NCBI RefSeq assembly: GCF_000179775.1 | Contig: NZ_AEEB01000004.1 | Span: forward strand, 62,001 to 126,000 | From: Ahrensia sp. R2A130 | Lineage (GTDB): Bacteria > Pseudomonadota > Alphaproteobacteria > Rhizobiales > Rhizobiaceae | Reading direction: 5' to 3' | Length of the DNA stretch: 64,000 bases | In this document: positions 27,454 through 38,800 of the stretch, piece after piece | Layout: each line of letters starts with the position of its first letter | Position numbering within the stretch: position 1 is the first letter of the stretch | Notes under the pieces: model-generated | Database searches by the model: none | What the model was told of the DNA's origin: nothing | What the model saw: the letters and a program-made list of their open reading frames with translations, nothing else | Made by a program: the position numbers and the translations under genes

Positions 27454-27488
27454 AAAAGAAAAAGGCCCGTCCGACCGGACGAGCCCTT
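27454..27488 (-). terminator. Terminator of dapD
   Basis: On the minus strand GGCTCGTCCG and CGGACGGGCC pair around a minimal loop, followed by TTTTTCTTTTC. It lies between the dapD stop and the lipoprotein start. Confidence 0.85.
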
Positions 27489-27521
27489 GTGTCATGATCT
27501 AGCTACCGTGGCTTACACGAG

Positions 27522-28364
27522 TCAATCACGCAGCAATTCGTTGATGCCGGTTTTGGAGCGGGTGCGCTCGTCCACGGTTTTCACGATCACGGCGCAGTAG
27601 AGATTCGGTCCTGTATCGCCATTGCCCATGGGTTTGCTCGGCATGGAACCGGCCACGACCACGGAATAAGGCGGCACTTCACCGTAGGAAATTTCACCGG
27701 TGGCGCGGTTCACGATTTTTGTGGACTGGCCGATATAGACGCCCATGCCCAGCACCGAACCTTCGCGGACGATACAGCCTTCGACGACTTCCGACCGTGC
27801 GCCGATAAAGCAGTTGTCTTCGATGATCGTCGGGCCAGCCTGAAGCGGCTCCAAAACGCCGCCGATGCCAACGCCGCCTGACAGGTGAACGTTCTTGCCG
27901 ATCTGCGCGCAGGAACCAACGGTTGCCCAGCCATCAACCATGGAGCCATCATCGACGTAGGCACCAAGGTTCACGAAGGACGGCATGAGGACGACGTTCT
28001 TGCCGATGAAAGCGCCTTGGCGGCAGATGGAACCGGGCACAGCACGGAAGCCGGCGGCGCGGAACTGCTCTGCGCCCCAACCTTCGAACTTGGACGGCAC
28101 TTTGTCCCACCAGGTCGAATTGCCCGACCCGCCACCGATGACTTCCATATCGTTCAGGCGGAAAGACAGCAGCACGGCTTGCTTGAGCCACTGGTTGACG
28201 GTCCATGTGCCATCAGCGCCGCGTTCAGCGACACGGGCCGTGCCGTTGTCGAGCATGGCAAGCGCCTGCTCCACCGCATCGCGCACCGCACCGGTGGTGG
28301 ATGTGGAGATGTTATCGCGGTCTTCGAAGGCGGCTTCGATGGTGGCTTGCAGGTCTGCGCTCAT
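27522..28364 (-). CDS. dapD: 2,3,4,5-tetrahydropyridine-2,6-dicarboxylate N-succinyltransferase
   Basis: A 280-residue trimeric left-handed beta-helix acyltransferase that puts succinyl-CoA on tetrahydrodipicolinate, the step ahead of DapC and DapE. The hexapeptide-repeat region runs from about residue 100 to 230 ([75 protein letters not shown]), and the C-terminus ends in NELLRD. The N-terminal helical domain includes [20 protein letters not shown]. Length is normal for DapD. A clear terminator follows. It is divergent from the LOG-family gene. Confidence 0.96.
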   Translation of the reverse strand: MSADLQATIEAAFEDRDNISTSTTGAVRDAVEQALAMLDNGTARVAERGADGTWTVNQWLKQAVLLSFRLNDMEVIGGGSGNSTWWDKVPSKFEGWGAEQFRAAGFRAVPGSICRQGAFIGKNVVLMPSFVNLGAYVDDGSMVDGWATVGSCAQIGKNVHLSGGVGIGGVLEPLQAGPTIIEDNCFIGARSEVVEGCIVREGSVLGMGVYIGQSTKIVNRATGEISYGEVPPYSVVVAGSMPSKPMGNGDTGPNLYCAVIVKTVDERTRSKTGINELLRD

Positions 28365-28515
28365 GATTGTGAACTTTCGGGAGACGAAGGATTTAATGGC
28401 TTTATACTGCGCCTTTCGCAGGCGGCAAGCGCGACGGACGAAGCTATATTTTTGACGGGGCGCAGTGCGACAGCTATTGCCGGTTCGTCACCCGCTTTTG
28501 CAGAACCGCTTCGTC
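28365..28515. promoter_or_regulatory. Divergent intergenic region between dapD and the LOG-family gene
   Basis: A 151-base gap between genes reading apart, so it must hold both promoters. No promoter boxes or structured leader could be chosen with confidence. If the alternative start at 28465 of the LOG gene is used, it shrinks to 100 bases. Confidence 0.4.
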
Positions 28516-29364
28516 ATGGCCTTCGATCCGCACAGTCGCCCGCACAACCCGTTGAAACCTTCCGGCAAGGACCGCGAGCAGGTGAAGTCGATACCCGACA
28601 CGCCGCAGACGCGCTCTCCAGCCTACAAACTGGCGTTCGACGATCCTGACTTTCTGTGCCGTCCTGAATTGCGCCCCGTGCGCCTTCAGTTGGAACTGTT
28701 GAAGCCGGAGATGATGCTGGAAGAAGCGGGTATTCTATCGACCACCGTACTGTTCGGCGGCGCGCGTATCGCAGAACCAGGCACCGACCCATGGGCTGCC
28801 AGGAACGATGTGCAGCGCGAAAGCCTTAAGAAGAGTTCAAAATACTACACCGAAGCGCGCAAATTCGCGCAGCTTTCATCAGAAGCATCGAAGGCAACCG
28901 GTTTCACCGAATACGTCGTCGTCACCGGCGGCGGCCCCGGTGTGATGGAGGCAGGTTCGCGTGGCGCGCTGGACGTGGGTGCGCCCAATATCGGCCTCAA
29001 CATCGTGCTGCCCCACGAGCAGGCGCCAAACGAATATGTGACGCCTGAGTTCTCTTTCAACTTCCACTATTTCGCGATCCGCAAGATGCATTTCCTAATG
29101 CGGGCCTCATCCGTCGCGGTGTTCCCCGGCGGTTTCGGCACGCTGGACGAGTTCTTCGAAACGCTGACGCTCATCCAGACAGGACGCATGGAACGGGTGC
29201 CTGTTCTGCTGTTCGGCAAGTCGTTCTGGGGCCGCGTCATCAACATGGAAGCGCTGGCCGAAGAAGGCACTATTTCACCAGACGACACCGACCTGTTCAC
29301 CGTCGTGGACACAGCAGAAGAGGGCTGGAAAGTCGTCTCGGATTTTTATGGGCTGACCAAATGA
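28516..29364 (+). CDS. LOG family nucleotide phosphoribohydrolase-like protein
   Basis: A 282-residue Rossmann-fold protein of the LOG/lysine-decarboxylase-like family (TIGR00730 type). The nucleotide-binding motif [16 protein letters not shown] and the hallmark [16 protein letters not shown] are both present. Family members split nucleoside 5'-monophosphates to base and ribose 5-phosphate (cytokinin activation in plants, nucleotide salvage in bacteria). It is longer than small LOG proteins (about 190 residues) because of an N-terminal extension of about 80 residues. ATG 28516 is used; GTG 28465 is possible. Its stop overlaps the engB start (ATGA). Confidence 0.85.
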   Translation: MAFDPHSRPHNPLKPSGKDREQVKSIPDTPQTRSPAYKLAFDDPDFLCRPELRPVRLQLELLKPEMMLEEAGILSTTVLFGGARIAEPGTDPWAARNDVQRESLKKSSKYYTEARKFAQLSSEASKATGFTEYVVVTGGGPGVMEAGSRGALDVGAPNIGLNIVLPHEQAPNEYVTPEFSFNFHYFAIRKMHFLMRASSVAVFPGGFGTLDEFFETLTLIQTGRMERVPVLLFGKSFWGRVINMEALAEEGTISPDDTDLFTVVDTAEEGWKVVSDFYGLTK

Positions 29365-30062
29365 ACGTTGAAAATTACGTCTCCCCCGCACCGGGCAGCG
29401 ACGCAGAACGCGAACGCTATGCAGACCTGAAAGGCCGTGGCCGAAAACTGTTTGGCGGCGACTGGCAGTTCGTCCGCGGCGTACCCGCCATGAAATTCCT
29501 GCCCGAAGAAGGGCCGCCGGAAATCGCTTTTGCAGGTCGGTCCAATGTCGGCAAATCATCGCTCATCAACGCGCTGACGGCGACCAAAGGTTTGGCGCGG
29601 ACATCAAACACACCGGGACGGACGCAGGAATTGAATTTCTTCACGCCGGATGCAGAATTCGAAGACGGCCTGCCGCCCATCGCACTGGTGGACATGCCCG
29701 GCTACGGCTTTGCCAAAGCGCCGAAAGATGCGGTTGACGCATGGACGAAATTGATCTTTTCATACCTGCGTGGCCGCACGACGTTGAAGCGCGTTTACGT
29801 ACTGATCGATGCTCGCCACGGCGTGAAGAAGAACGACGAGGAGGTCTTCGACCTTCTCGATAAGGCCGCCGTTTCCTACCAGCTGGTGCTGACGAAGGCA
29901 GACAAGATCAAACCGCCAGCATTAGTAAAGCTACAGGCCGAAACGCTGGAGAAGATCGCCAAGCGCGCGGCTGCTTTCCCGTTCATCGTCTCGACGTCGA
30001 GCGAGAAGGGCCACGGCGTCGATGATCTCAAGGGGCAGATTCTCTACGCTATCGAGAACTAG
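29361..30062 (+). CDS. engB: Ribosome biogenesis GTPase EngB/YsxC
   Basis: A 233-residue TrmE-Era-EngA-EngB-type GTPase needed for 50S ribosomal subunit assembly. G1 is GRSNVGKS at residues 59-66, G2 is in [12 protein letters not shown]3 is VDMPGYGF, G4 is LTKADK, and G5 is STSSEKG. It has a 50-residue N-terminal extension compared with short forms. It starts within the LOG stop codon and ends 4 bases into the convergent HAD gene. Near yidC and rpmH, as often in alphaproteobacteria, though here 17 kb away. Confidence 0.94.
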   Translation: MNVENYVSPAPGSDAERERYADLKGRGRKLFGGDWQFVRGVPAMKFLPEEGPPEIAFAGRSNVGKSSLINALTATKGLARTSNTPGRTQELNFFTPDAEFEDGLPPIALVDMPGYGFAKAPKDAVDAWTKLIFSYLRGRTTLKRVYVLIDARHGVKKNDEEVFDLLDKAAVSYQLVLTKADKIKPPALVKLQAETLEKIAKRAAAFPFIVSTSSEKGHGVDDLKGQILYAIEN

Positions 30063-30784
30063 GCGATAGCTTCCACAACGTCTGCAAGAAACGTGTCGAG
30101 GTTGTCCGTGGCGAAGTTCACGGCAGCGTCATTTTCCACCGCATGTTCCCAGCTTTCAGCGGAGAACTGCGAGCCTTTGGCAGGCAAAATGAGCACGGTC
30201 TTCATGCCAAGTGCTGATGGCACATCGAGATTGCGCGGCATGTCTTCGAACATAGCGGCGCGTTCAGGATGCACCTCGTGGTCGGCCAGGAATTTGCGAT
30301 AAGGCCCTTCGGCGGGCTTCGGTTCAAGGTCGGCAGCGACGATGTCGAAGATCCGGTGGAAGTGTCGCGTGATGCCAAGGCGCTCCATGGTGCGCTCCGC
30401 ATGGGGCACGTCGCCATTCGTGAAAATGTGTTTGCGGCCGGGCAGCGCCGCAATCAATTCGCCCAGCGCCGGGTTCGGATCGACAGGTGAATAGTCGATG
30501 TCGTGGACCTTATCGAGAAAGTCGTGCGGGTCGATTTCGTAGCGCTCCATCAGGCCGCGCAAAGTGGTGCCGTACTCGCGATAAAGTTCCTTTTGCAGCT
30601 TGCGGGCGGTGTCTTTGTCAGATCCAAGCAGCTCCGCCACGTAGTCGGTCATCTTCCAGTCGATCTGCGCGAACAGGTCTGAGTGGCGCGGGTATAGAGT
30701 GTTGTCGAGATCGAAAACCCATTCATCGATACCACCAAATTCTTCGCGTAGCGCTTCGCTCGTATAGCCAGATTGCATGCTCAT
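30059..30784 (-). CDS. HAD-superfamily phosphatase, pyrimidine 5'-nucleotidase type
   Basis: A 241-residue haloacid-dehalogenase hydrolase. Motif I is [10 protein letters not shown] with nucleophile Asp at about residue 21, motif II is FTNGDVPH, and motif III/IV are near [11 protein letters not shown] and [23 protein letters not shown] followed by PRHSDLF is typical of the pyrimidine 5'-nucleotidase (SDT1/PhoN-like) HADs found beside argB in Hyphomicrobiales. It probably removes phosphate from UMP/CMP or related nucleotides; the substrate is inferred. It overlaps the argB stop by four bases and engB convergently by four bases. Confidence 0.85.
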   Translation of the reverse strand: MSMQSGYTSEALREEFGGIDEWVFDLDNTLYPRHSDLFAQIDWKMTDYVAELLGSDKDTARKLQKELYREYGTTLRGLMERYEIDPHDFLDKVHDIDYSPVDPNPALGELIAALPGRKHIFTNGDVPHAERTMERLGITRHFHRIFDIVAADLEPKPAEGPYRKFLADHEVHPERAAMFEDMPRNLDVPSALGMKTVLILPAKGSQFSAESWEHAVENDAAVNFATDNLDTFLADVVEAIA

Positions 30785-31728
30785 GCTTTTGGTCCTTTGA
30801 AATCAGGGCCAAGATCACGGGCGAAATCATTCGGCACGATCATCGTGCCCGCACCCACATCGGTGAACAGTTCCAGCAACACGGCGTGGGGCGCGCGACC
30901 GTTGACGATGACCACAGCACCAACGCCTTTATCGAGCGCTTCAATACACGTTTCGACCTTTGGGATCATGCCGCCAGAAATCGTGCCATCGGCAATGAGC
31001 GAACGGGCTTCGGCCACAGTGAGTTGAGGCAGGAGTTCGCCCTGCTTATCCAGCACGCCGGGTACATCGGTGAGGAACAACAGGCGGTCTGCGTCCAACG
31101 CACCGGCAACGGCACCGGCAAACGTATCGGCGTTGACGTTGTAGGTCTGGCCATCCTCGCCGAACGCCACAGGCGCGACCACAGGAATGAGACCGGCGTC
31201 GGCTACCATGTGCAGCACGGAGACATCCACATGCTCCGGCTCGCCGACGAAACCGAGATCGACGATGGCTTCGATATTGCTGTTGGGGTCGCGCTTGGTG
31301 CGGCGCATTTTGGCCACGCGCACCATGTTACCGTCCTTGCCGCACAGCCCGATCGCACGCGCGCCTTGCGCGTTGAAATCGGCCACGATGCCTTTGTTGA
31401 TGGAACCCGCCAACACCATCTCGACGACATCGACGGTGGCTTTATCGGTCACCCGCATGCCGTCGCGGAATTCGGACACGATACCGAGCTTTTCCAGCAT
31501 CGCGCCGATTTGCGGCCCACCACCATGCACCACGATAGGCTCGACGCCGGACTGGTGAAGCAGTGCTACATCGCGGGCAAATGCCTGCCCCAGTTTCTTG
31601 TCGCCCATGGCATGGCCACCATATTTGATGACCACGGACTTGCCGCCATAGGCCTGCATGTACGGCAGCGCGTTGGACAGCAGTTCGGCTTGCAGGCTTC
31701 CGTCGAGGGGGGGCTTTGGATCGGACAT
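30781..31728 (-). CDS. argB: Acetylglutamate kinase
   Basis: A 315-residue amino acid kinase catalysing the second step of arginine synthesis. The motif VIKYGGHAM (phosphate/ATP-binding Lys near 34) and [10 protein letters not shown] (substrate binding near 67-76) are clear, followed by [20 protein letters not shown] and [15 protein letters not shown] at the C-terminus. It ends with [16 protein letters not shown] residues. It is transcribed together with the HAD gene through a four-base overlap. A separate terminator closes the trxA gene upstream, so argB probably has its own promoter in 31729-31785. Confidence 0.95.
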   Translation of the reverse strand: MSDPKPPLDGSLQAELLSNALPYMQAYGGKSVVIKYGGHAMGDKKLGQAFARDVALLHQSGVEPIVVHGGGPQIGAMLEKLGIVSEFRDGMRVTDKATVDVVEMVLAGSINKGIVADFNAQGARAIGLCGKDGNMVRVAKMRRTKRDPNSNIEAIVDLGFVGEPEHVDVSVLHMVADAGLIPVVAPVAFGEDGQTYNVNADTFAGAVAGALDADRLLFLTDVPGVLDKQGELLPQLTVAEARSLIADGTISGGMIPKVETCIEALDKGVGAVVIVNGRAPHAVLLELFTDVGAGTMIVPNDFARDLGPDFKGPKA

Positions 31729-31785
31729 GGAGCGGCTCGGCAGTTTCGATGTGCAGCAGTGCTACCCCATCACCGGCGCATAAAA

Positions 31786-31812
31786 AAGCACCGGACGGAA
31801 ACCGTCCGGTGC
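31786..31812 (-). terminator. Terminator downstream of trxA
   Basis: GCACCGGACGG (31788-31798) and CCGTCCGGTGC (31802-31812) form a perfect 11-base stem with an AAA loop. On the minus strand it is followed by TTTTTTA. It sits between trxA and argB. Confidence 0.9.
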
Positions 31813-31839
31813 CAAATTCATAATTCACATCTCGAAGCC

Positions 31840-32160
31840 TTAGACTTCGGAAGAAATCCAGCTCGACAATTTTTCCTTGGGCGCGGCACCAACCTGAATT
31901 GCCACCGGCTCCCCGCCTTTGAACATCAACAAAGTCGGGATAGAACGAACGCCATATTTAGAAGCTAGTTCAGGATTTTCATCCATGTTCACCTTGGCGA
32001 TTTTCACCTTGTCGCCCATCTCGTTGGAAATTTCTTCCAGGCTCGGCGCAATCATTTTGCACGGGCCGCACCATTCCGCCCAGAAATCGACGACGACAGG
32101 TGTGTCGGAATTCAAAACGTCGGATTCAAAATTGGAATTATCGATTTTTACGGTGGCCAT
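31840..32160 (-). CDS. trxA: Thioredoxin
   Basis: A 106-residue thioredoxin with the redox pair Cys31-Cys34 in [10 protein letters not shown], the buried Asp-equivalent in VVVDFW, the cis-Pro segment [11 protein letters not shown] and the closing [12 protein letters not shown]. Length and motifs are those of bacterial TrxA. It reduces disulfides in cytoplasmic proteins. The neighbour addA, 142 bases upstream, is a usual partner in alphaproteobacteria. A strong terminator follows. Confidence 0.96.
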   Translation of the reverse strand: MATVKIDNSNFESDVLNSDTPVVVDFWAEWCGPCKMIAPSLEEISNEMGDKVKIAKVNMDENPELASKYGVRSIPTLLMFKGGEPVAIQVGAAPKEKLSSWISSEV

Positions 32161-32302
32161 GGTGGCTCTCCTTTTGGGTCCCGGTTCGACACAAATGTGG
32201 AATCGGTGTGTTCGCCTCGTGGTGAACAGGTAGGGAGCGCACCGGACAGGGTCAAGAATGCAGGCCGTCTATTGCGCCGTCACAGTTTGGTGAAAGGCCG
32301 TT

Positions 32303-35300
32303 TCAGCGTTGCGAAAGTTCCGCCATAGCCTCGTCTAGCATGGCAGATGGCAACGTCATGATGCGGCGCTCTACGTCCTGCGCAGCCGTCCAGATCAAAG
32401 TCGCATAGACAGATTTGTCTGGATAAAGCCGCTGCACGATGGCGCGGTACAGGGCTAACTGCGTCACATAACTTGCCGGTGCAGCAGCTGCATCGGCAGG
32501 AACATGCTCCCCCGTTTTGAAGTCCAAAAGATACACCGCGTCTTCTGTCACCGCCATACGGTCTATCGTTCCGGTTACGGAACGCTGTGTGCCACCAATG
32601 TCCAAAACTCCCATAACCGCAACTTCAGCGCGGGACGTGGCGGGATCGAAAAGATCGGCAACACGAGGGTCTTCCACCACCTGCTGTACGCCATAGATGA
32701 TGTTGGCGCTCATGGCAGGGTCCAGATTTCCGAGCTGTTGGTCGAGAATCCTCTCACCCATCGGCATACGGTCATTTTGCGCCACAACGGGCCAGAGTTC
32801 GAAGATGCGGTGGACAGCCGTGCCGAGTTTGCGCGGTGATGGACTGGAGTAGGCCGCAGCAGAAGGTGCGTCGGGCTCTAGCAGTGAAGGCACGGCACGC
32901 GGCTCGGTGCGCCCTTCATCTATCAACGCGGTTGCACCAGATGGGCTCAATGGTTTCGGCAAGTCCTTTGCCCGCTCCATAGGCTGCAACATAGTGGCAG
33001 GCAGCGGTGTTACGTCGACGACCTGCTTATCGGTTTGCGCGGGATTATCGCCTTCACGCTCCGCCCGGTCATGACTGTACCAACGGTGATGTTGGGGCAC
33101 AGCACCCTGCGCTTCGACGTCACGCCAGGTGCCTTCCAGACCACGCTCCAGCATGTTGTACCAGCTGGGTTCAGGCACTTTGTCGGGGCCGGAAACACCG
33201 CAGGTGCCACACAGGATGAGGCGATCTTCAGCGCGGGTCATGGCAACGTAAAGCAGGCGACGATACTCGTTCTCGGCGCCGGTGTGTTCGCGCTCGAAGG
33301 CAGGGGTCGTAGCTGTGCCGTGCTGATTGGTTTTCGGCACCCACAGCCAACCGCCATTACGATTGTCGGCACTCTCCTGATCGCCCCAACGGTAAAGCGC
33401 GGGATAAAATTGCCCAGGCAACGCCTTGGATGACTTGTCCACCACGAAGACTACGGGAGCCTCCATGCCCTTGGCGGCATGGACGGTCATTATGCGAACC
33501 TGCTCGCCACGTTGGTCCAACTCGCGCTTTATTTCAGGTTGTTCGGTGGACAGGCGTTCGAGGAAATTCTGCAACCCCGGCAGGCCGCGGCTTTCGTGGT
33601 CCATGGTGGCGCTGGCAAAAGCGTCGAGCACGTCTTCGACTTCCGGCCCCAGTCGCGCCATGAACTTTCTGCGCCCGCCATCAGCCCCCAGTATGAGCGC
33701 GAAGAACTCATAAACAGGCAATATGTCAGCACGCCTGCGCCAGCCCTTGATCGTGTTCCAAGCAGCAGCGAATTTCGGTTCGTCCAGCTGGTCGCGCAAT
33801 CCTTGGAACAGAGAGACATTGTGTTCCCGTACGGATCGATCGCGCATCACCGCGCCTTCCATGCGGGAGCGGGCCAGCTTGTAGAGGTCGTCCTCATCAA
33901 GGCCGATAAGAGGTGATTTCAGCAATCCAGCCAAAGCCAGATCGTCCTGCGGAGTGAGCATGACCTGAGCCAGCGCCATCAGGTCTTCTACGGCGATATG
34001 GTCGGTGATGGTCAGCCGGTCACTACCGGCAACTTCGACCTCGAGGCTTTTCAATTCGCGGTTCAGCGCGGTGACGAAAGCATCGCGCGAACGAACAAGC
34101 ACCAATATATCACCAGCCTGCATAGCGCGGCCATTGGGCCCGAGCGGCTCGTTACCGATCCAGCTTTTGATCGTGCCAGCCACTTGCAAAGCCAGCTTTT
34201 CGGATGCGGCGATGGTGGCCTCTTGCTGGCTCGTCCAGTCCTCCGACTCTTCTGCCTTTTCAGCGGAGATCAGCGGCCAGACATCCACCTGCCCTGCCCC
34301 CTTACTGCGGGCAGCGTCGTGAATCGTACCTTCGCCTTGCGTCACGCCGGGCATGTTTTGCGGCACTTTGAAGACCGCATCCACCGCGTCCAGCACGTCA
34401 GCGGTAGAGCGGAAAGACAGGTTCAAATTGGCATTCTCGAATGTGCCACCAGCGTTCTTGCTCGCTCGTTCGAACAGCCTGCGGTGGGTATCGAAACTTT
34501 CCGGCCGCGCGCCCTGGAACGAGTAGATCGACTGTTTTTCGTCGCCCACGGCAAAGACGGTGCGATTGGTGTTGCGCGCGCCTTGGCCTGCGAAGAATTC
34601 CTCTACCAATGCGGATATCACCTGCCACTGACGCGGGCTGGTGTCCTGCGCCTCGTCCACCAACACATGATCGATGCCGAGATCGAGTTTGTAGAGCACC
34701 CATGCACGGGCATCAGCGCGGGTCAGGAGATCAGCGGCGCGGGCGATAAGATCATCGAAATCCAGCGCACCAACCTGTCGTTTGGAACGTTCGTAGCGGG
34801 CCGCGATAGCTTGGATAAAAGTGAGGAACGGCGCGGTGCGATGGATGGCGGACAGGGTCGCTTCCTGCGCGGCCGCCGCGATCAATCTGTCCTGTTCCGC
34901 ATCGAAGCGATTTGCGAAATCCGGCAACAGGCCTTGCATGGCCTTGGGAACGAAGCTGGAAAATTTGCGCGGCTTTCCGCCGGTCTGAAGCACCGCGAGA
35001 TAGGCGTCGTAGCGTTCATCCTCTACCGTGTGCAGGAATAGGTCGATGCGGTCCGCCAGCTTTATCGCATTGGCCGCGCCGGTATCGCGTGCCTCAGCGG
35101 ACAGCGCCGTCCATTCCTCCATCGCGAACAGACTGGCCGCAACCGCACCATTGCGAAGGCTGGTCACAGTCTCGTCCACCGCAAAGCCATGTGCAGAGAG
35201 TGCGATCTCCGTAACACCCTCCGGTCCACCGCTCTCGGCCAACCATTTCGTCAGCACTTCGCGTTTGCTGATCGCTTCCGAAAGGCCTTGCTCTATCGCA

Positions 35301-35890
35301 TGGTCGGTGGCCGCATCGAGGATGGCGTGAAAGGCTTTGCCAAGGTCGCTTTCAGGTGCTGCGTCGGCGTCCACAATTACATCGCGGCGCGCTTGTTCCA
35401 GCATCTGCTTGCCCTGCGCTTCGTCCAGTGCGGAGAAGTTGCCGGGCACGTTAGCCTCCAGCGGAAACTGGTGTAGCAGTGACTCGCAAAAGGCATGGAT
35501 GGTCTGGATTTTCAACCCACCGGGCGTTTCCAATGCGCGGGCAAACAATGTGCGGGCGCGTTGGATTTTTTCGCGCGACGGCGCTTTGCAGTTGGGTCCT
35601 TCGAGTTCAACCAGCGCCGTCTTTAGCGCGTCGTCATCCAGGCTTGCAAAGCTCGCCAATGTCTCGAAGACACGGTTGGACATGACACCAGCGGCGGCCT
35701 TGGTGAAGGTCAAACACAAGATGCGGGAAGGATCAGTTCCGGCCAGCAAAAGGCGAACAACGCGCTGGGTGAGCACATAAGTTTTGCCGGAACCGGCATT
35801 GGCCGACACCCAAGCAGAATGGTCAGGCGCGGACGCTTTTGCCTGCTCGAGACTGGTCTGTGGCGGAATTATAAGGCCGGCGCGCTTCAC
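32303..35890 (-). CDS. addA: Double-strand break repair helicase AddA
   Basis: A 1195-residue UvrD-type helicase/nuclease subunit of AddAB, the RecBCD counterpart that resects broken DNA ends. Walker A is NAGSGKTYVLT (GSGKT 33-37), motif II is VLVDEAQDTSPRQW, motif III is FAVGDEKQSIYSFQGA, motif V/VI regions are VRIMTVHAAKGMEAPVVFVVD and RRLLYVAMTRAEDRLILCG. The C-terminal RecB-like nuclease domain has GTAVHRIFELWPV, then LLDFKTG with the catalytic Asp/Lys. Length is normal for alphaproteobacterial AddA. Its ATG overlaps the addB stop by four bases. Confidence 0.95.
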   Translation of the reverse strand: MKRAGLIIPPQTSLEQAKASAPDHSAWVSANAGSGKTYVLTQRVVRLLLAGTDPSRILCLTFTKAAAGVMSNRVFETLASFASLDDDALKTALVELEGPNCKAPSREKIQRARTLFARALETPGGLKIQTIHAFCESLLHQFPLEANVPGNFSALDEAQGKQMLEQARRDVIVDADAAPESDLGKAFHAILDAATDHAIEQGLSEAISKREVLTKWLAESGGPEGVTEIALSAHGFAVDETVTSLRNGAVAASLFAMEEWTALSAEARDTGAANAIKLADRIDLFLHTVEDERYDAYLAVLQTGGKPRKFSSFVPKAMQGLLPDFANRFDAEQDRLIAAAAQEATLSAIHRTAPFLTFIQAIAARYERSKRQVGALDFDDLIARAADLLTRADARAWVLYKLDLGIDHVLVDEAQDTSPRQWQVISALVEEFFAGQGARNTNRTVFAVGDEKQSIYSFQGARPESFDTHRRLFERASKNAGGTFENANLNLSFRSTADVLDAVDAVFKVPQNMPGVTQGEGTIHDAARSKGAGQVDVWPLISAEKAEESEDWTSQQEATIAASEKLALQVAGTIKSWIGNEPLGPNGRAMQAGDILVLVRSRDAFVTALNRELKSLEVEVAGSDRLTITDHIAVEDLMALAQVMLTPQDDLALAGLLKSPLIGLDEDDLYKLARSRMEGAVMRDRSVREHNVSLFQGLRDQLDEPKFAAAWNTIKGWRRRADILPVYEFFALILGADGGRRKFMARLGPEVEDVLDAFASATMDHESRGLPGLQNFLERLSTEQPEIKRELDQRGEQVRIMTVHAAKGMEAPVVFVVDKSSKALPGQFYPALYRWGDQESADNRNGGWLWVPKTNQHGTATTPAFEREHTGAENEYRRLLYVAMTRAEDRLILCGTCGVSGPDKVPEPSWYNMLERGLEGTWRDVEAQGAVPQHHRWYSHDRAEREGDNPAQTDKQVVDVTPLPATMLQPMERAKDLPKPLSPSGATALIDEGRTEPRAVPSLLEPDAPSAAAYSSPSPRKLGTAVHRIFELWPVVAQNDRMPMGERILDQQLGNLDPAMSANIIYGVQQVVEDPRVADLFDPATSRAEVAVMGVLDIGGTQRSVTGTIDRMAVTEDAVYLLDFKTGEHVPADAAAAPASYVTQLALYRAIVQRLYPDKSVYATLIWTAAQDVERRIMTLPSAMLDEAMAELSQR

Positions 35891-38800
35891 GATGCATCCC
35901 CCGCGCTGTCATCGGCACCGTTCGACCATTCTCCCAAACGGGCAAGGTGATCGTAGTCTGACGAGTAGCTGCGCCGCTCTTTCGGCGGGCGATTATAAGA
36001 ACGGTACGGCTGGCTCTTGTCGCGATATTTTTTGATCATCGCGCCAAGCCGCTTCCACGCTTCTTCTGCGATTTGCGTCGCCATATCTGGGTCGCCGTGA
36101 TCGGGTTGCACAGCCATGTCAGCGAATTTTGGTGTGCCGGGAATAAGGCGCAGATAGCCAAAACCAGCGACCTCTCCCTGCAAATCATCTCCGAACGCTC
36201 CGCGAATTGTCATGGCAGCTTCGAGCGGCAATTGCGGTGCCTTCATATCGCGGGCGCGGGCAGCAGTTGGCGATGCGCCGGTCTTGTAGTCGTAGATGAT
36301 AAAGCGGCCATCGACATCGCGGTCCATGCGGTCTGCACGCGCGGTGAGCGTAAAGCCGTTCAGGCCCTTCTCCGTTCGGCCACTGCGTTCGACCGTAACC
36401 TTATGGCCTCCAGCGATCTGGCGCGCGTGCCATGAAAGGAACTCTTCCGCGATCTCGGTGAAACGCGGCAACCATTGCGCGATGAATTCTTGCGGAATCT
36501 CAGCCTCGCCAAACACTGCCTTTGCACTCAACAGCAACTGATCCATGGCGTGGTCAGCTTCCGGATTGATACCGCTTCTGACGAATTCTTCGAAAACCTG
36601 ATGGTACAATTCACCCCGTTCACGGGCATCCGCATCACGAATGAGCGGCTGTAATGGCTGCAGGCCCAAGATGTGTTTTGCATAGATTGCGTATGGATCT
36701 TCGATCCAAGTCGCTACCGCCGTTACAGACAAGCGGTTGGGACGAACATCGACAGGTGGTTTTGGCGCGGGGCGTTGGGCGGGCTTTTCCGTCTCTTTTG
36801 GAGCGTCAATTGCCGTAACCCAATCGGTGAATTTTCGACCCCGCTCCTGCATCGCAGTTGTTGCGTGCGAACCCGCAACAAGCATTAAACGCTGCACCCA
36901 GCGGGAGGCGACTGTGGGAGCGTTATCGGCACGGGCTGCCCGGGTGAGCACGACGTCTGCCATGCCCATCATCATCTGAAAATCGTGGGCGGCCAAACCC
37001 GTGCGGCGTTCTGGCGATGGCAAACCGAGCTGCGCCTTCATGGGGCGCGACAGGAACGGGTCGTTGCGGGCCGCTGCGGGCCATGTGCCTTCGTTCAGGC
37101 CGCCCAGCACCACGCGGTCGAACGTTTGCAGCCGCGCTTCCAACGGACCAAGAATGGCGATGCGGGGGTCGGTGCCACCCTGTGCGCGCACAGTGCGCTG
37201 ACCCATCAGCGCATCAAACACATCGGGCCAATGGTCGGCGGTGGTGTCGAGCTCTTCGCCGCTATCCAGCAATTGCGCGAGGAAGCCGTGCAGCGCGGCA
37301 CCATCTGTCGTGTTGTAGAAAGGAGCGAGTTCTCCATGCTCATCAATCGCCAACGCTTCGATGAAGGCCGTGGTGCATTGCCCCCAACGGTCGAGCGGTT
37401 GCTTCGTGTTCAGAACATCGTCTTCGATCAGCAAAACCGCTTCATCGAGACGTTGGCAGAAGTCGATCAGCAGCAACCACTCGTCATCACTCATCCGCAC
37501 GATCGTGCTATGCGCGCGGGGTGTCTTCTCGTCTGCGATCACCTGCAGCAAAGTACGGCGCAGGGTCTGCGCGGCGTCTTCAAAAAACCCACGCTCCGGC
37601 GGCATAATCGCACCGCGCAGGATCGCAAGTTCCAACAAACGCGCACCGTGGCGAGCCTTCGCGCGCGGCAGGCCCAAACGTAGATCGGGATGTTTCAGCA
37701 AACCGGTGAGCGCAACGGGATCGATAGGCCCGAACGCCGTTGCCAGTGCAAGACGGGCGAAGGTTCCAGCAGGTCGGTTGCGCAAAGGCTGGCCTGCAGA
37801 ATCATCCACCACGATGTCGAAACGACGCATCTCTACAGCGACACGGCGGGCGAGGTTTCTGTCAGGTGTAACGAGGGCGGCAGTTGCACCCTCGGTTTCG
37901 ATTGTTTCGCGCAACGCGAGTGCAATTGCCAAAGCTTCCTGCCGCTCACCACGCGCTTCCACGATTGACACACCGGCCAGAGCTTCAGCCTTCTGCGCAT
38001 CATCATACTTCGTTGCAAAGTCCTGCCATTTGTCGGTGGTGGCGGAAGGCCGCAACGCTTCGGAGACGATATGTTCGCGCACACGCAGCGGGCCGCTGTC
38101 GGGTTCGGCTGATAGCGTGATATGTTCGATTTCATCATGTCCGCGCGACAGTTTCATGCTGGTGAGCAGTTTCTTCAGGCCGTATTGCGGATGGCCGGGT
38201 GCGGTGCCGTCTTCGTTTTTTGCATTGTCCGGCAGATCGACTTTTGACCAACTTTCATCATCAAGATCACGGTCCAATCCCGGCAAAACGAGTGCACCAT
38301 TTGGCAGTGCCGCAATTGCCTGCAGAAGGTCTGCCGTGGCGGGAATCGAACCGGTGGAACCGGCAGCAATAACCGGGCCGGTGCTGCCATGTTCACGATA
38401 TTGCTGCGCCTGTTCGCGGATGAGACGACCGCGCAGACGGGCCGGTTCTTCCAGCCCGCGCTCGTGCAAAAATGCAGGCATGGCGTCGGACGCGATGGTG
38501 AGGAATTTTAGGGTCAGCTGCCACCAGTCCGCGTGGTCTGCGACGTCCAATAAATTAAGCTGCGACCATTCGATATCTTCAGTTGCGATGCTTTCCATGA
38601 GGCTGCCAAGCTCACCTGCGAAACCGATGGCGTCTGCCAGCGACGACGGCATGATGATGTCGCCACCGCCCATCATCGCGCGTTCATTTTCGCGCAGTGC
38701 CGATGCCCAACTGTGAACGAGGCGCGACAGGGTGAGCGTGTGGATGAACGGGTCGATGGCCTGCGCTTCGCTTGGAACCAACAGATCGTTACCCGCAACG

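Noticed and set aside
30487..31968. A 493-codon plus-strand open frame opposite argB and the HAD gene
   Set aside because: It lies antisense to two well-supported genes and its translation lacks recognisable domains; it is a codon-bias shadow. The same holds for 11348-12778 opposite tadB/tadC and 14913-16019 opposite cpaE.
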